Shown one piece after another: positions 34,467-43,968 of a stretch of 64,000 nucleotides of DNA. Both the position numbers and the translations under genes were made by a program. The stretch's first letter is position 1; each line of letters begins with the position of its first letter. Under the pieces are notes generated by a model that was not told the origin of the DNA, did no database searches, and saw nothing but the letters and a program-made list of their open reading frames with translations. The stretch comes from Parapedobacter lycopersici. Its GTDB lineage: Bacteria > Bacteroidota > Bacteroidia > Sphingobacteriales > Sphingobacteriaceae. Where the stretch lies: positions 803,239-867,238 of the forward strand of contig NZ_JAMSLW010000001.1 in NCBI RefSeq assembly GCF_024643285.1. Reading direction: 5' to 3'.

Positions 34467-37283
34467 TTAAAAATTAAAGCTATAACCGATGCTGAAATTC
34501 CGTCCGGGGCGTCTCAGTTGATAGATTTGGTCGCTGGCGTTAAATGCTTCGTATAGACTTTGCCGTTCAGCATTTAGGATATTTTCGACTTTCAGATTGA
34601 TGGCACTCTTTTTTGCCGGCCCGAGTTTTTTGGTGAAATTAAAATTCAGGCTATTAAAGGGCTGTGCATATACATCTGCATTTCTGGAGAAACCGATAAC
34701 TTCTAATGTCCTACCCTGTACATTGTAGAACAGTCCAGCTTCCACGCCGTTCTCGGCGTTGTTATAATTCAAACCGGCATTGATCAGGTAAGGCGACTGC
34801 CCCTGCAACTGTCGGGTATTCTTGATCTCCTCTCCCTCACGGGCAAAGAACAACCGCGACTCATATTCGTCCTTACCCATCTCTATAATCGAATTGACCA
34901 CAGAAACATTCACGTTCAGGCTCAGGTCGCTGAGTGACTCCGCGATAAACCCGAAGTTTTTACGGGCTTCTACCTCAACTCCGTAGACATTCGCATAGGG
35001 TGCATTTCTTGAAATAAAATTATTGGGGGCGGCATCTGAAGACACCTGAAATTCAATTGGATTCCGGAAGTATTTGTAAAAGCCACTAACGGCAAACAGT
35101 TGGGACTCGTCACCAAAAAGTTCATATCGAAGATCCACATTATCAATATATGTGGGCACCAGATCCAGGTTTCCCAAGAACCGGGTGTCGGTAAGGGGGT
35201 CATAAATCTGTACAACGGAGAGTTCCTTGAAAGATGGCCGGGCTGTCGTACGCGAATATGATAACCGCAGGTTACTGCCTGATGTCAGGCTATAAATCAG
35301 GTTGGCCGAAGGAAATAGATCAAGTCTATTGAGTGTCTGCTCGTTATCGTACCGGTCGCCGCTGACATTTTCACCCGTAAAGAATGTCGTATACTGTTCC
35401 GCACGGATTCCGACGATAGCACGGAGTCTTTCCCAGGGTCTGAATTCACTGGAAACATAAAGCGCTCCGGTATGTTGCGTTGCGTCATAGGTGTTGGTGG
35501 GTTGGAAGGTACTCCGGACATAAAAACCGGAATTAGTTTCAGGTGTCCAGATATTTTCCGGAAGCAGGATAGCATTCGGATCGCCATTTAAGCCCGAGCT
35601 ATTAAACGCCCTCGAATAAATGGAATAAAAATTAATGGAATAATCCCGTTGTTTGTAGCTGTATAAACCACCGAATTTCAACGAGGCATCCCGATTAAAC
35701 AGTGACAGTTTTTTAGTAAAATCCACTTTTCCCACGGCATTTACTTCCTGTAAGTTCCGCCAGATACGGGTCGGCACACCGGCATCCGTGGAAATCCGGT
35801 AATTAGCCCCCTCCCGGACAAAGGTGGTAGACCGCACGTCCTTATCGTGAACCCTGGCCAGGGAAGGTGACACCTTCCATTCGGTCAAGAATGTAGCGTC
35901 CTCATTGCTGTGCTTCCCACTAAGCAGGATGTTGGATACGGACCGTTCGCTGTAATCCAGGTTGTGCTTGAATACCTGGTTGACATTGGATATGCGATTT
36001 ACCTGATCGTAGATTGCAGCCCGGGTTTCACCATTCTGAATATGCAATAGGTTCAGGGCATATTTGGACAGTGTAGTTTTGTAATTGAGACCAAGTAGGC
36101 CCGACAGTAGCACATTTTGTCCTCCAAGGTCACCCGACATGGTGCGGTCCGGCCGGAGTTCCGCATCGGAATCTGTCTGAAGTGCCCGCCAGTAGAGCCC
36201 ATTTTCGAACCCCTGATAAAAGGTGGTTGTATTTTTATAGTTTAATGCCGCAATCACCCCCAGCTTATTGGCCCCTATAGCATACTGGTTGCTGAAATCC
36301 ACACCCAGACTCAAGTCGGGCATGCTGCTGCGGCGTGATGCGCCCATTAATGGATTAAAAGAGCGGGTAATATCGGGTAACGATGCATTGTTGGAACCAG
36401 TCGGACTGGGAATATTTAATGAAGGGCTAATGGGGATTGCCCGATCGCCGTTATCAAATCCCAAAAAATCGGTAGCACCGCCCTGATATCCAACATAGTT
36501 ATTCTTAAAATGCATATCCGGATTATAGCCGGCAGACAACGAAATGCCTAATTGTTTTTGTGCCGGAATATCCTTGGTAACAATATCCACAACACCGCCT
36601 GTAAAGTCGGCCGGGAGCTCCGCGGAACCCGACTTGACCACTACGATATTTTCGAGGATATTGGTCGGGAAGATATCCATTTGTACCGTATTCTTATCCG
36701 GGTCCAGGCCGGGTATATCCATACCATTCAGGATGGATTTACTATAGCGGTCGCCCAAACCACGCACATATACGTATTTCCCTTCCTGTACTGATACGCC
36801 GGGCACAGAACGCACCGCTGAAGCAATTGTACTAGCCCCTGTGCGTTGAATGCTCTGGGACGACAAGCCATCCATTACTACACTTGCATTGCGCTGCATG
36901 TTTAACAACGATATTTCCGTATTGCGGCGGGCGGAAACGCTCACCACGACTTCCGCGAGTTCGCCGGCCGATGGAGACAGAGCAATATCGATCTCGACAG
37001 CCCGGCCCGATTCAACCGTTACCTCGCTGATTTCCTTTACATCATAGCCTACGGACGAAAACCGCAGCGTGTAGGTACCGGGACCAAGTCCCAAGGTGTA
37101 ATCCCCCTCAAAATCCGTACTTGTAGCGCCGTTGCCACCGACAACCTGTACACTTACACCCGCCAACGGCGAGCTGGAACTTTCCTCCAGCACTGTTCCA
37201 GTTACACGGCCACCTTCCTGGGCAAACAGGAAAAACGGCATAGAAAACAGCGCACCGAGTAAAATATAAAAACCCCTATTCAT
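34467..37283 (-). CDS. TonB-dependent receptor with N-terminal carboxypeptidase-like regulatory domain
   Basis: 938 residues from the ATG at 37283 (signal GFYILLGALFSMPFFLFAQ). Residues about 22-105 are a CarboxypepD_reg-like domain (GRVTGTVLEESSSSPLAGV), then a plug (about 110-230, DGLSSQSIQRTGASTIASAV and LGDRYSKSILNGMD) and a large barrel ending in FSIGYSFNF. It moves a ligand over the outer membrane using TonB. The upstream gene on the same strand, 98 bases away, is a beta-helix lipoprotein, not a SusD protein. The divergent ABC genes beyond suggest the ligand is handed to that transporter, possibly a metal. Confidence 0.9.
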   Translation of the reverse strand: MNRGFYILLGALFSMPFFLFAQEGGRVTGTVLEESSSSPLAGVSVQVVGGNGATSTDFEGDYTLGLGPGTYTLRFSSVGYDVKEISEVTVESGRAVEIDIALSPSAGELAEVVVSVSARRNTEISLLNMQRNASVVMDGLSSQSIQRTGASTIASAVRSVPGVSVQEGKYVYVRGLGDRYSKSILNGMDIPGLDPDKNTVQMDIFPTNILENIVVVKSGSAELPADFTGGVVDIVTKDIPAQKQLGISLSAGYNPDMHFKNNYVGYQGGATDFLGFDNGDRAIPISPSLNIPSPTGSNNASLPDITRSFNPLMGASRRSSMPDLSLGVDFSNQYAIGANKLGVIAALNYKNTTTFYQGFENGLYWRALQTDSDAELRPDRTMSGDLGGQNVLLSGLLGLNYKTTLSKYALNLLHIQNGETRAAIYDQVNRISNVNQVFKHNLDYSERSVSNILLSGKHSNEDATFLTEWKVSPSLARVHDKDVRSTTFVREGANYRISTDAGVPTRIWRNLQEVNAVGKVDFTKKLSLFNRDASLKFGGLYSYKQRDYSINFYSIYSRAFNSSGLNGDPNAILLPENIWTPETNSGFYVRSTFQPTNTYDATQHTGALYVSSEFRPWERLRAIVGIRAEQYTTFFTGENVSGDRYDNEQTLNRLDLFPSANLIYSLTSGSNLRLSYSRTTARPSFKELSVVQIYDPLTDTRFLGNLDLVPTYIDNVDLRYELFGDESQLFAVSGFYKYFRNPIEFQVSSDAAPNNFISRNAPYANVYGVEVEARKNFGFIAESLSDLSLNVNVSVVNSIIEMGKDEYESRLFFAREGEEIKNTRQLQGQSPYLINAGLNYNNAENGVEAGLFYNVQGRTLEVIGFSRNADVYAQPFNSLNFNFTKKLGPAKKSAINLKVENILNAERQSLYEAFNASDQIYQLRRPGRNFSIGYSFNF

Positions 37284-37381
37284 CACAGTTTTACCTATTA
37301 AGTTTGTTAGATTTGGTATAAAAATGTCCATCTCCCGTTTGGTTTATGGAAGATGGACATGTGTAAGTTTAGCTTATTAAA

Positions 37382-38659
37382 TTAAAACGCACCCTGCGAT
37401 TTCGTGTACGTCCAGCCAAATACTGAAAGGTCTGCACCAACCATTCCTTCTTCTACGGCAGTTACGTTATCAACGAATGCCTCGTTGGATACTGGTGTTG
37501 TTATCGGATTACCGCCACTGTCCAGTGTTGTGAACAGGTCAGCAACTGTTTTTCCTGCAGGTACCGCAATTTCCCATGAATCGAAAATGATTTTGCCGCT
37601 GTTATAATTTGCTGCTGTTGCGTTATCCGCAATATTCACGCTCGATCCGGCCGCATTGATGTTGAACATGTAGATGTTTTCCAACGTACCCATTGCCCGG
37701 CTACGGAAATCAGCCAGTAACTTTCCATCAAAATTGCCGGCATCTACCGTAATGTTGCGCAACGTGAACGAATTTTCCATACTGCCTTCAGGACCATCGA
37801 TTTCGAAGGCGCTTCCCGATTCCTCGCTCTGTATTACAAACGCATTGGAAATGGTTCCTGAGTAAGCCTGGTCTATATCAATACCGTCGTCCTGCTGACC
37901 GTAGATCAACAGGTTTTCCACGTTAACAGTACCGCCGAACAATTCAACACCATCATCCAGGTTTGAATAGATTTCAATGTTCTTGATGCTGGTAGCTGAG
38001 CCCACACCGCCCAAAGTCAACCCCTGAATTTCAGAGTCAGCTGCAAGGGCAACACCACTGAAACGGATGGAAATATAGTCTAACTTGCTTCCACCTTCAC
38101 CAGGAGCAAATTCGTCTATAGGGTCGGTACCGCCGTATGTTCCGTATGGAAGATTATCGGGAATACCTTCGATTAATGCCGTTCCGCTGGCCGCACTCAC
38201 CGAGATTGGCGCATTACCTAAAATAATAACACCACCCCATTTTCCGGCATCAGCAAGTTCCAGTGAGCTTTCTGTTTCGCCCGGCTTAATATCGTCATCA
38301 ACAGAAGTGAAGATAATTGGTGCATCAGCGGTTCCTTCTGCAAGTAGGCGCCCTCCTGGATCCACGATCAGCGCAGATGCCTGATCCAAATCTCCGGTTT
38401 CAGCTTTGATAAGAGTACCCGGTTCAATCGTCAACGTAATACCGTCATCAACTACCACTTTTCCGTCTAATACATAAATTTTATCCGCAGTCCAGGTTTC
38501 GTCGCCTTCAAGAATACCACTTTTGGTAACTACTTCCGCTTCGGGATCGGGATCAGGTCCGGGTCCGGGATTAATCGGATCGTCATCACTACAACCCGCA
38601 GCAAATCCCAACGCAGCTACTGCCAGGAACGGTAAAAAAAATTTCTTCATGACTTTCAT
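37382..38659 (-). CDS. Beta-helix lipoprotein paired with a TonB-dependent receptor
   Basis: About 425 residues from the ATG at 38659 (another ATG at 38650 also fits). The signal ends in GFAAGC, then an acidic run and a Pro/Asp/Gly linker (PGPGPDPDPE) lead to a domain of repeated beta-strands typical of a right-handed parallel beta-helix, with GTLIKAETG, GGVIILGNAP and DGVELFGGT among the turns. Proteins of this kind are encoded beside TonB-dependent receptors in many Bacteroidota and are likely surface-exposed or periplasmic ligand-binding partners. The ligand is unknown. It is highly acidic, which would suit cation binding. It heads the receptor operon and is divergent from the ABC genes. 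Confidence 0.75.
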   Translation of the reverse strand: MKVMKKFFLPFLAVAALGFAAGCSDDDPINPGPGPDPDPEAEVVTKSGILEGDETWTADKIYVLDGKVVVDDGITLTIEPGTLIKAETGDLDQASALIVDPGGRLLAEGTADAPIIFTSVDDDIKPGETESSLELADAGKWGGVIILGNAPISVSAASGTALIEGIPDNLPYGTYGGTDPIDEFAPGEGGSKLDYISIRFSGVALAADSEIQGLTLGGVGSATSIKNIEIYSNLDDGVELFGGTVNVENLLIYGQQDDGIDIDQAYSGTISNAFVIQSEESGSAFEIDGPEGSMENSFTLRNITVDAGNFDGKLLADFRSRAMGTLENIYMFNINAAGSSVNIADNATAANYNSGKIIFDSWEIAVPAGKTVADLFTTLDSGGNPITTPVSNEAFVDNVTAVEEGMVGADLSVFGWTYTKSQGAF

Positions 38660-38902
38660 TTTTAATGGTTTGAATTCCTTTATTTTTCTTCTGCAAAGAA
38701 ATTTATTTAGTATAAAGCCAACGTTCACATAAAATCAAGTTTTAATGAATTTAATGTTAGGTTAATGTAAATACCCTGAAAGGTGTAATAATCGTGGGCC
38801 TACTCTAATCGTACTCCCTCGCCCTCTTAATATCAATAAAGTTGCATTTGGCCAATGCTAATGTCATCAGAATGGTTTAACTTGCGAACCTATTAAGACC
38901 AA
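38660..38902. promoter_or_regulatory. Divergent control region between the lipoprotein-receptor and ABC-DUF3299 operons
   Basis: 243 bases, AT-rich, noncoding. It must hold both promoters. No perfect TAnnTTTG box was found on either strand. A near-palindrome around TTGGCCAA (38848-38855) within GCATTTGGCCAATGC (38845-38859) is the best candidate for a shared regulator site, such as a metal-responsive repressor; this is a weak call. Confidence 0.35.
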
Positions 38903-39589
38903 ATGCATACGATTATGCTTGAATCATCTACGGACACGGTGGTGCGGCTCCAGGGTCTGATTTATCGATATCCTCTGGGGGTATCTTTGCAGTTTGCCGA
39001 CCTGGAAATCCCGCGTGGACGGCATACATTGATATTGGGTGATTCCGGCAGTGGAAAAACAACACTTCTGCACATATTAAGCGGCTTACTCAAACCAACC
39101 AGCGGGCAGGTTACCATTGCCAACCAGGACATCTATCAATTTACCACCAAACAGCTTGATCATTTCAGGGGACAGCGTATCGGCTTGATTTTCCAGGATG
39201 CCCACCTGGTCAAAAGCCTTACCGTAAAGGAAAACCTGCAGATTGCTCAGGGGTTCGCCGGTGCCCGTATAGACATCGGCCGGATCCGCGAAGTGCTGGA
39301 TATACTTGACTTGTCCGATAAGGAAAACGATTATCCGGATACACTGAGCCGCGGGCAGATGCAGCGCGTAGCCATTGCCCGGGCCGTCATTAACCGGCCG
39401 GCCATTTTAGTCGCCGATGAACCGACAGCTTCTTTGGACGACCGGAACACAGCCAGTGTGGTTGAACTGCTGCTTCGACAGGCAGAGGATCAGGGTGCCA
39501 CCCTGATTATTGCAACGCACGATAAACGGGTAAAAAACCGGATTCCCCATGCTTACCAGGTGGATACAGGGACTTCGTCCAACACCTAA
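38903..39589 (+). CDS. ABC transporter ATP-binding protein (LolD/MacB-like)
   Basis: 228 residues (an internal ATG at 38915 is an alternative start). Walker A GDSGSGKTT, Q loop IFQDAH, Walker B ILVADEP, D loop SLDD and H loop ATHDK are intact. The signature reads LSRGQ rather than LSGGQ, a tolerated variant seen in some relatives. It should energise the FtsX-type permease encoded 27 bases downstream. In gammaproteobacteria, an ATPase and FtsX-like permease of this kind are encoded with a DUF3299 protein in the zinc-regulated zrg locus, and the third gene here matches that DUF. Confidence 0.88.
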   Translation: MHTIMLESSTDTVVRLQGLIYRYPLGVSLQFADLEIPRGRHTLILGDSGSGKTTLLHILSGLLKPTSGQVTIANQDIYQFTTKQLDHFRGQRIGLIFQDAHLVKSLTVKENLQIAQGFAGARIDIGRIREVLDILDLSDKENDYPDTLSRGQMQRVAIARAVINRPAILVADEPTASLDDRNTASVVELLLRQAEDQGATLIIATHDKRVKNRIPHAYQVDTGTSSNT

Positions 39590-39616
39590 ATAGCTAACTA
39601 ACCACGATCCCGCCAA

Positions 39617-40903
39617 ATGAATATACTGCAAATAGCCTGGAAAAATATACGGAAAAATCCCGCTGCCTCCATTTTAGGGATCTTGCTAACCGCGTTTGGA
39701 ACGGGGATACTATGTGTATTGCTCGTAGCATCCAAACAGATTGAGCAACAGCTAACCAGCAATAGCCAGGGAATAGACCTGGTAGTTGGCGCTAAGGGAA
39801 GTCCAATCCAGCTTATGCTGAGCAGCATTTATCACATCGATAATCCGACTGGAAACATCAGCTATCGGGAAGCCCGGGCCCTAGCCGCAAACAGACTGGT
39901 GAAATTGGCTGTTCCCTTATCCTTGGGTGATAATTATCAAGGCCACCGGATTATCGGAACCGACAGCTCCTTTTTGCAATTGTATGACCTGGAATTGGAA
40001 AAGGGCCGTCTCTGGCAATCCGATTTCGAAACCGTTGTCGGGGCAGCGGTCGCACGCAATTACCACCTCCAGTTGGGCGACCAACTGTATGGTGCGCACG
40101 GTTTGAGCAAAGAAGGAAGCACGCACGGCCATCCCTATACTATTGTCGGTATCCTTCAGTCCGCAAAGAATGTCGCCGACCAATTGGTATTGACAAACCT
40201 TGCCAGCGTATGGCATACGCATGAAGACGCACATGGAGATTCCGGCGATGAAGATCCGGAAAATGAACCTGAACACGCACCTGCGGCCGGCCAGGGGCTT
40301 CCGGATAACCAGCCACCTCATCTGGTAAAAAACATGTTGGAAGGTTTTGGCAGCGGGGGCCGCGAAATCACCAGCCTGCTCATTCAGTACAGCAATCCAT
40401 CAGCTATCGCGATACTTCCCCGACTTGTCAACCAAAGCACCTCCATGCAAGCCGCATCACCTGCCCTGGAGAGCGCAAGGCTATTCTCCTTACTTGGTAT
40501 CGGCATCGATTCGATTGAGGTGCTCGCATATGTGATTATGGTAATGGCCGCCCTCAGTGTATTTATCAGCCTGTACAGTGCCCTCAAGCGGCGTAAATAC
40601 GATTTGGCCATTATGCGGACATTAGGTGCATCGCAGGGAAAATTATTCGGCATTGTCATCGCAGAGGGGATTTTGCTTACCTTTACAGGGGCACTGGTAG
40701 GCCTTGTTATCGGCCATCTCGCTTTTTTCCTAATCAGCATCCGAACGGACGACGCAGCGACGTTATTACAGGCATCCACGTTATACCCCCAGGAAATCTG
40801 GTTATTGGCAACAGGCGTATTAATCGGCTTGCTGGCCGCCGCATTACCGGCCATCAAAGCATATAACACATCAATATCAAAGACATTATCAGGAACACAA
40901 TAA
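39617..40903 (+). CDS. FtsX/MacB-like ABC permease with a His- and acid-rich loop
   Basis: 428 residues. One membrane helix near 17-38, a large periplasmic domain, and three more helices in the last 150 residues give the four-helix FtsX-like plan. Residues 200-235 form an insert with five His and about nine Asp/Glu (from WHTHEDAHGDSGDEDPE onward), which looks like a metal-binding loop facing the periplasm. FtsX-type permeases are often not true importers (LolCE, MacB), so the direction is uncertain. The DUF3299-like gene follows after one base, so the three genes form one unit. Confidence 0.85.
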   Translation: MNILQIAWKNIRKNPAASILGILLTAFGTGILCVLLVASKQIEQQLTSNSQGIDLVVGAKGSPIQLMLSSIYHIDNPTGNISYREARALAANRLVKLAVPLSLGDNYQGHRIIGTDSSFLQLYDLELEKGRLWQSDFETVVGAAVARNYHLQLGDQLYGAHGLSKEGSTHGHPYTIVGILQSAKNVADQLVLTNLASVWHTHEDAHGDSGDEDPENEPEHAPAAGQGLPDNQPPHLVKNMLEGFGSGGREITSLLIQYSNPSAIAILPRLVNQSTSMQAASPALESARLFSLLGIGIDSIEVLAYVIMVMAALSVFISLYSALKRRKYDLAIMRTLGASQGKLFGIVIAEGILLTFTGALVGLVIGHLAFFLISIRTDDAATLLQASTLYPQEIWLLATGVLIGLLAAALPAIKAYNTSISKTLSGTQ

Positions 40904-40904
40904 C

Positions 40905-41378
40905 ATGAAGAAGTTAATTATTATACTGACTGTTGTATTGGGTATACAAACAGCAAAGGGACAGCAGCCATTCCAGGGCGTGCCTGACCATACGCCTATG
41001 ATGAATGAATCGTGGGAAGCAATCAATAAGCTGCGGTATAAGGTAACCCAAAGTAATAATGAAACCATATATACTCCATTTTTCCCAAATGAATTAAAGG
41101 CGATAGACAACAAACTCATCACACTGCCCGGTTACCTCATCCCACTGAATGGAGGCCGGGATCATGAAACGTTTATGCTGTCCGTGCTGCCAATCATGCA
41201 ATGCATGTTCTGTGGCCAGAATGACGTTCCGCCCATGGTGGAAATATTTATGAAAAAGGGCGATCGGGTACGGTTTACAGAAGCCCCAATTAAAGTGAAG
41301 GGAAGGGTAAAACTCAATGTTGATACGTCGAGGGGAAATTCAGAAATACAGATTCTGGACGCTGAACTGGTCGACTAA
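40905..41378 (+). CDS. Exported DUF3299-like protein
   Basis: 157 residues with a signal peptide (KKLIIILTVVLGIQTAKG). The core pattern fits DUF3299: LPGYLIPL followed by a strand, then FMLSVLPIMQCMFCGQNDVPP, with Cys100 and Cys103 in place of the usual conserved Cys and Pro cluster. The two cysteines could bind metal or form a redox pair. It is the last gene of the ABC cluster. DUF3299 proteins travel with this ABC pair in the gammaproteobacterial zinc-responsive zrg operon, which supports a metal-handling role here. Confidence 0.7.
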   Translation: MKKLIIILTVVLGIQTAKGQQPFQGVPDHTPMMNESWEAINKLRYKVTQSNNETIYTPFFPNELKAIDNKLITLPGYLIPLNGGRDHETFMLSVLPIMQCMFCGQNDVPPMVEIFMKKGDRVRFTEAPIKVKGRVKLNVDTSRGNSEIQILDAELVD

Positions 41379-41380
41379 GA

Positions 41381-42088
41381 TCAGCGGTTCACCAATGCCG
41401 TTTCCAGGCATGCTGCAAGGGCGGCGGTTTCCGTACGTAACCGCGCATTGCCAAGGGTGATGGGCAGAAATCCAACAGTTGTTGCCGAAGTGATTTCAGC
41501 GGCGTCAAAATCTCCCTCGGGACCAATCAGCACCAGCGCAGCTTCCTGTGGCCGGAGCAATTCGCCCATGTACTTTTTATCGCCTTCTGCACAATGTGCA
41601 ATAAAGCGTTTACCCGGAAAGGGCACAGCCATGAAGGCATCAAATGTCTTTGGCTCATTCAATGTCGGCAGCGCGGCTTTCAATGACTGTTTCATGGCCG
41701 CTACCATCACTTTTTTTAGGCGATCCGTCTTTACCTCTTTCCGTTCGGAGTGGGCACAGATTAGCGGCGTGATCTCATCAACCCCTATTTCGGTGGCTTT
41801 TTCAAGGAACCATTCCATACGGTCTATGTGCTTGGTAGGTGCTACGGCCATATGCAGGTAGTAGGGCCGTTTCCCATGGTCCGGGTGCATATCCAGGATG
41901 GTCAGCACCGCCCGTTTTGGATGAGCATCTGTGATCTCAGCGGTATATAACCCTCCCCGGCCGTCCACCAGGTGAAGCCGCTGCCTCTCCACCATGCGAA
42001 GTACCCGCACCGCGTGTTTACTTTCTTCTTCGTTCAGTATGAACGTTCGGTGGCCGGGCTGTATTTCGGGAGTATAAAACAGTTGCAC
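41381..42088 (-). CDS. rsmE: 16S rRNA (uracil(1498)-N(3))-methyltransferase RsmE
   Basis: 235 residues beginning at a GTG codon. An N-terminal PUA-like domain (about 1-70) with HAVRVLRM is followed by a SPOUT knot domain with IGPEGDFDAAEI and the C-terminal LGNARLRTETAALAAC, which binds S-adenosylmethionine. It methylates U1498 in helix 44 of 16S rRNA. It begins 11 bases after the CorC-like gene and ends 2 bases from the DUF3299-like gene on the opposite strand. Confidence 0.95.
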   Translation of the reverse strand: MQLFYTPEIQPGHRTFILNEEESKHAVRVLRMVERQRLHLVDGRGGLYTAEITDAHPKRAVLTILDMHPDHGKRPYYLHMAVAPTKHIDRMEWFLEKATEIGVDEITPLICAHSERKEVKTDRLKKVMVAAMKQSLKAALPTLNEPKTFDAFMAVPFPGKRFIAHCAEGDKKYMGELLRPQEAALVLIGPEGDFDAAEITSATTVGFLPITLGNARLRTETAALAACLETALVNR

Positions 42089-42099
42089 TTCAAAACCGG

Positions 42100-43386
42100 T
42101 TATTCAATGTCTTGGTCTTCGGATGTGTCTATCAGTTCCAGCTTAACGAATTCGATATTCTGCTGGGTCTTTTTCATAATAATAAAATTATAGCCGTGGA
42201 ATTCCATATGTTCCCCCACGTCCGGAATCCTGTCGAACAGGTCGCTTACCAGACCGGATACCGTATCATAGTCACTGCTTTCCGGCAGTTCAAGTGGAAG
42301 CAGTTCATTGACATCATGTACATTGGCACTGGCATCTACCATGTATTCCGTTTCCGATATTTTCTCCACAACGGGAATCTCTTCGTCATATTCATCCTGG
42401 ATTTCCCCAACAAGCTCTTCCACGATATCTTCGAGGGTCACCATCCCCGCCGTACCGCCAAATTCATCAAGCACAATGGCCAGCTGTATACGCTTCTGCT
42501 GAAACTCGGCCATTAGGTCATTGATTTTCTTCGTTTCCGGGATAAAGTAAGGTTTTCGGATAATGTTCTTCAGTACCAGCTCTCTTCCATTGGAAATAAT
42601 GGGCAGCAGGTCTTTGGTGTGCACGATACCGATAATCTGGTCGATGCTATCATCGTATATCGGTATGCGGGAATACCCCTCCGCAGTGATCTTCTCCAGA
42701 AACTGGTCGACCGGACAGTCCATTTCGACAGCAGAAATTTTGTTCCGGGGCACCATAATGTTTTTAACGATCCGTTCATTAAAATCGAATACGTTCTTTA
42801 TCAGCTCGTGTTCGGACGTGTCCAGTGCGCCGCTTTCCTTACCCTGGTCGAGCAGGTGCTGCAGTTCCTCCGCCGAGTGGTAAACCTCACTGATATCCGC
42901 CCGGAAGCCGACCAGCCGGAGCAGAAAATGGACAACGCCATTAAGCAGCCAGGTTACCGGCCTGAGCACTAGGTATAGCACGCGCAACGGCAATGCGGCA
43001 CTCATTGCCGTGCCTATTGGTCGCCGCATGGCAATTGCCTTAGGTATCCATTCACAGAAAATAACATGGATGAGAACGATCGCCAGAAAGGCCAGTCCGT
43101 AACCCAGGTTTCCGGACCAGCCAAATGCGTTTATAAAAAGGCCCCCAATGAGCATTACTCCCATCCAGCCAAGTGCCAATGATGCAACCGTAATGCCGAT
43201 CTGGACGGCCAATAAATAGCCACGCACATTACTGATAATGTGCTTGACTATTTGAGCGATTTTACTGCCCGTTTTGACTTTGATTTCGATCTGTGATGCC
43301 CGTACTTTTACAATCGCATACTCCGCTGCCACAAAAAAACCATTGACAACGATCAAAACCAATGTCCAGAAAATTTCCCAGCCCAT
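42100..43386 (-). CDS. CNNM/CorC-family (hemolysin-like) membrane protein
   Basis: 428 residues: a DUF21 (CNNM transmembrane) domain with about four helices (1-190), two CBS domains (about 200-330, MVPRNKISAV and GIVHTKDLL) and a C-terminal CorC_HlyC domain (340-425). The family includes Mg2+ and Co2+ transporters and regulators; CBS domains usually bind Mg-ATP or AMP. Its start codon overlaps the inorganic pyrophosphatase stop (TAATG), so the two are translationally coupled. Pyrophosphatase needs Mg2+, which makes the pairing sensible. Confidence 0.9.
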   Translation of the reverse strand: MGWEIFWTLVLIVVNGFFVAAEYAIVKVRASQIEIKVKTGSKIAQIVKHIISNVRGYLLAVQIGITVASLALGWMGVMLIGGLFINAFGWSGNLGYGLAFLAIVLIHVIFCEWIPKAIAMRRPIGTAMSAALPLRVLYLVLRPVTWLLNGVVHFLLRLVGFRADISEVYHSAEELQHLLDQGKESGALDTSEHELIKNVFDFNERIVKNIMVPRNKISAVEMDCPVDQFLEKITAEGYSRIPIYDDSIDQIIGIVHTKDLLPIISNGRELVLKNIIRKPYFIPETKKINDLMAEFQQKRIQLAIVLDEFGGTAGMVTLEDIVEELVGEIQDEYDEEIPVVEKISETEYMVDASANVHDVNELLPLELPESSDYDTVSGLVSDLFDRIPDVGEHMEFHGYNFIIMKKTQQNIEFVKLELIDTSEDQDIE

Positions 43387-43937
43387 TAGGTGAATGTGAG
43401 GTTAGCAAATTCTTTTTGGTACAAATCAATACTTTCCTGTATCACTTTGTACGCGTACGAACGGCCGAACAGCTGCTCTATTGTTACGTTTTTATGTTCC
43501 AATGCTTTGTAATCCTGAAAAAAGCGCACAATCTCTTTCATCGTGTGCGGGGGCAGTTCCGAAAGGTCATTAATGTAGTTTACCGACATATCGTGCTTGG
43601 CGACAGCGATAATTTTATCGTCCTGCTCTCCGTTATCGATCATGTGCATCACGCCAATTACTTTCGCTTCAATAACACTCATTGGATAAACATCAACCGA
43701 ACAAAGAACCAGGATGTCCAGTGGATCTTTATCATCGCAATAGGTCCTTGGAATAAAGCCGTAATTCGCCGGATACATGACAGAAGAAAACAACACGCGG
43801 TCCAATTTAATCAGGCCGCTTTCTTTATCGATTTCGTACTTTGCCTTGGATCCCTTCGGAATTTCAATAATTGCGTTTACCGATGCCGGGATATCTTCAC
43901 CGGGGGATACTTCATGCCAGGGGTGTGCTATGCTCAT
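43386..43937 (-). CDS. ppa: Inorganic pyrophosphatase, family I
   Basis: 183 residues, soluble family I type. The metal-binding signature DKDPLD is at residues 69-74 (Asp69, Asp71, Asp74), and [24 protein letters not shown] are conserved. It hydrolyses pyrophosphate made by biosynthetic reactions and requires Mg2+. It lies 31 bases after dedA and is coupled to the CNNM/CorC-like gene by TAATG. No sign of a membrane-bound form. Confidence 0.95.
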   Translation of the reverse strand: MSIAHPWHEVSPGEDIPASVNAIIEIPKGSKAKYEIDKESGLIKLDRVLFSSVMYPANYGFIPRTYCDDKDPLDILVLCSVDVYPMSVIEAKVIGVMHMIDNGEQDDKIIAVAKHDMSVNYINDLSELPPHTMKEIVRFFQDYKALEHKNVTIEQLFGRSYAYKVIQESIDLYQKEFANLTFT

Positions 43938-43968
43938 TATGGAAAGAAATTAGGTATTTTATAGTAAA

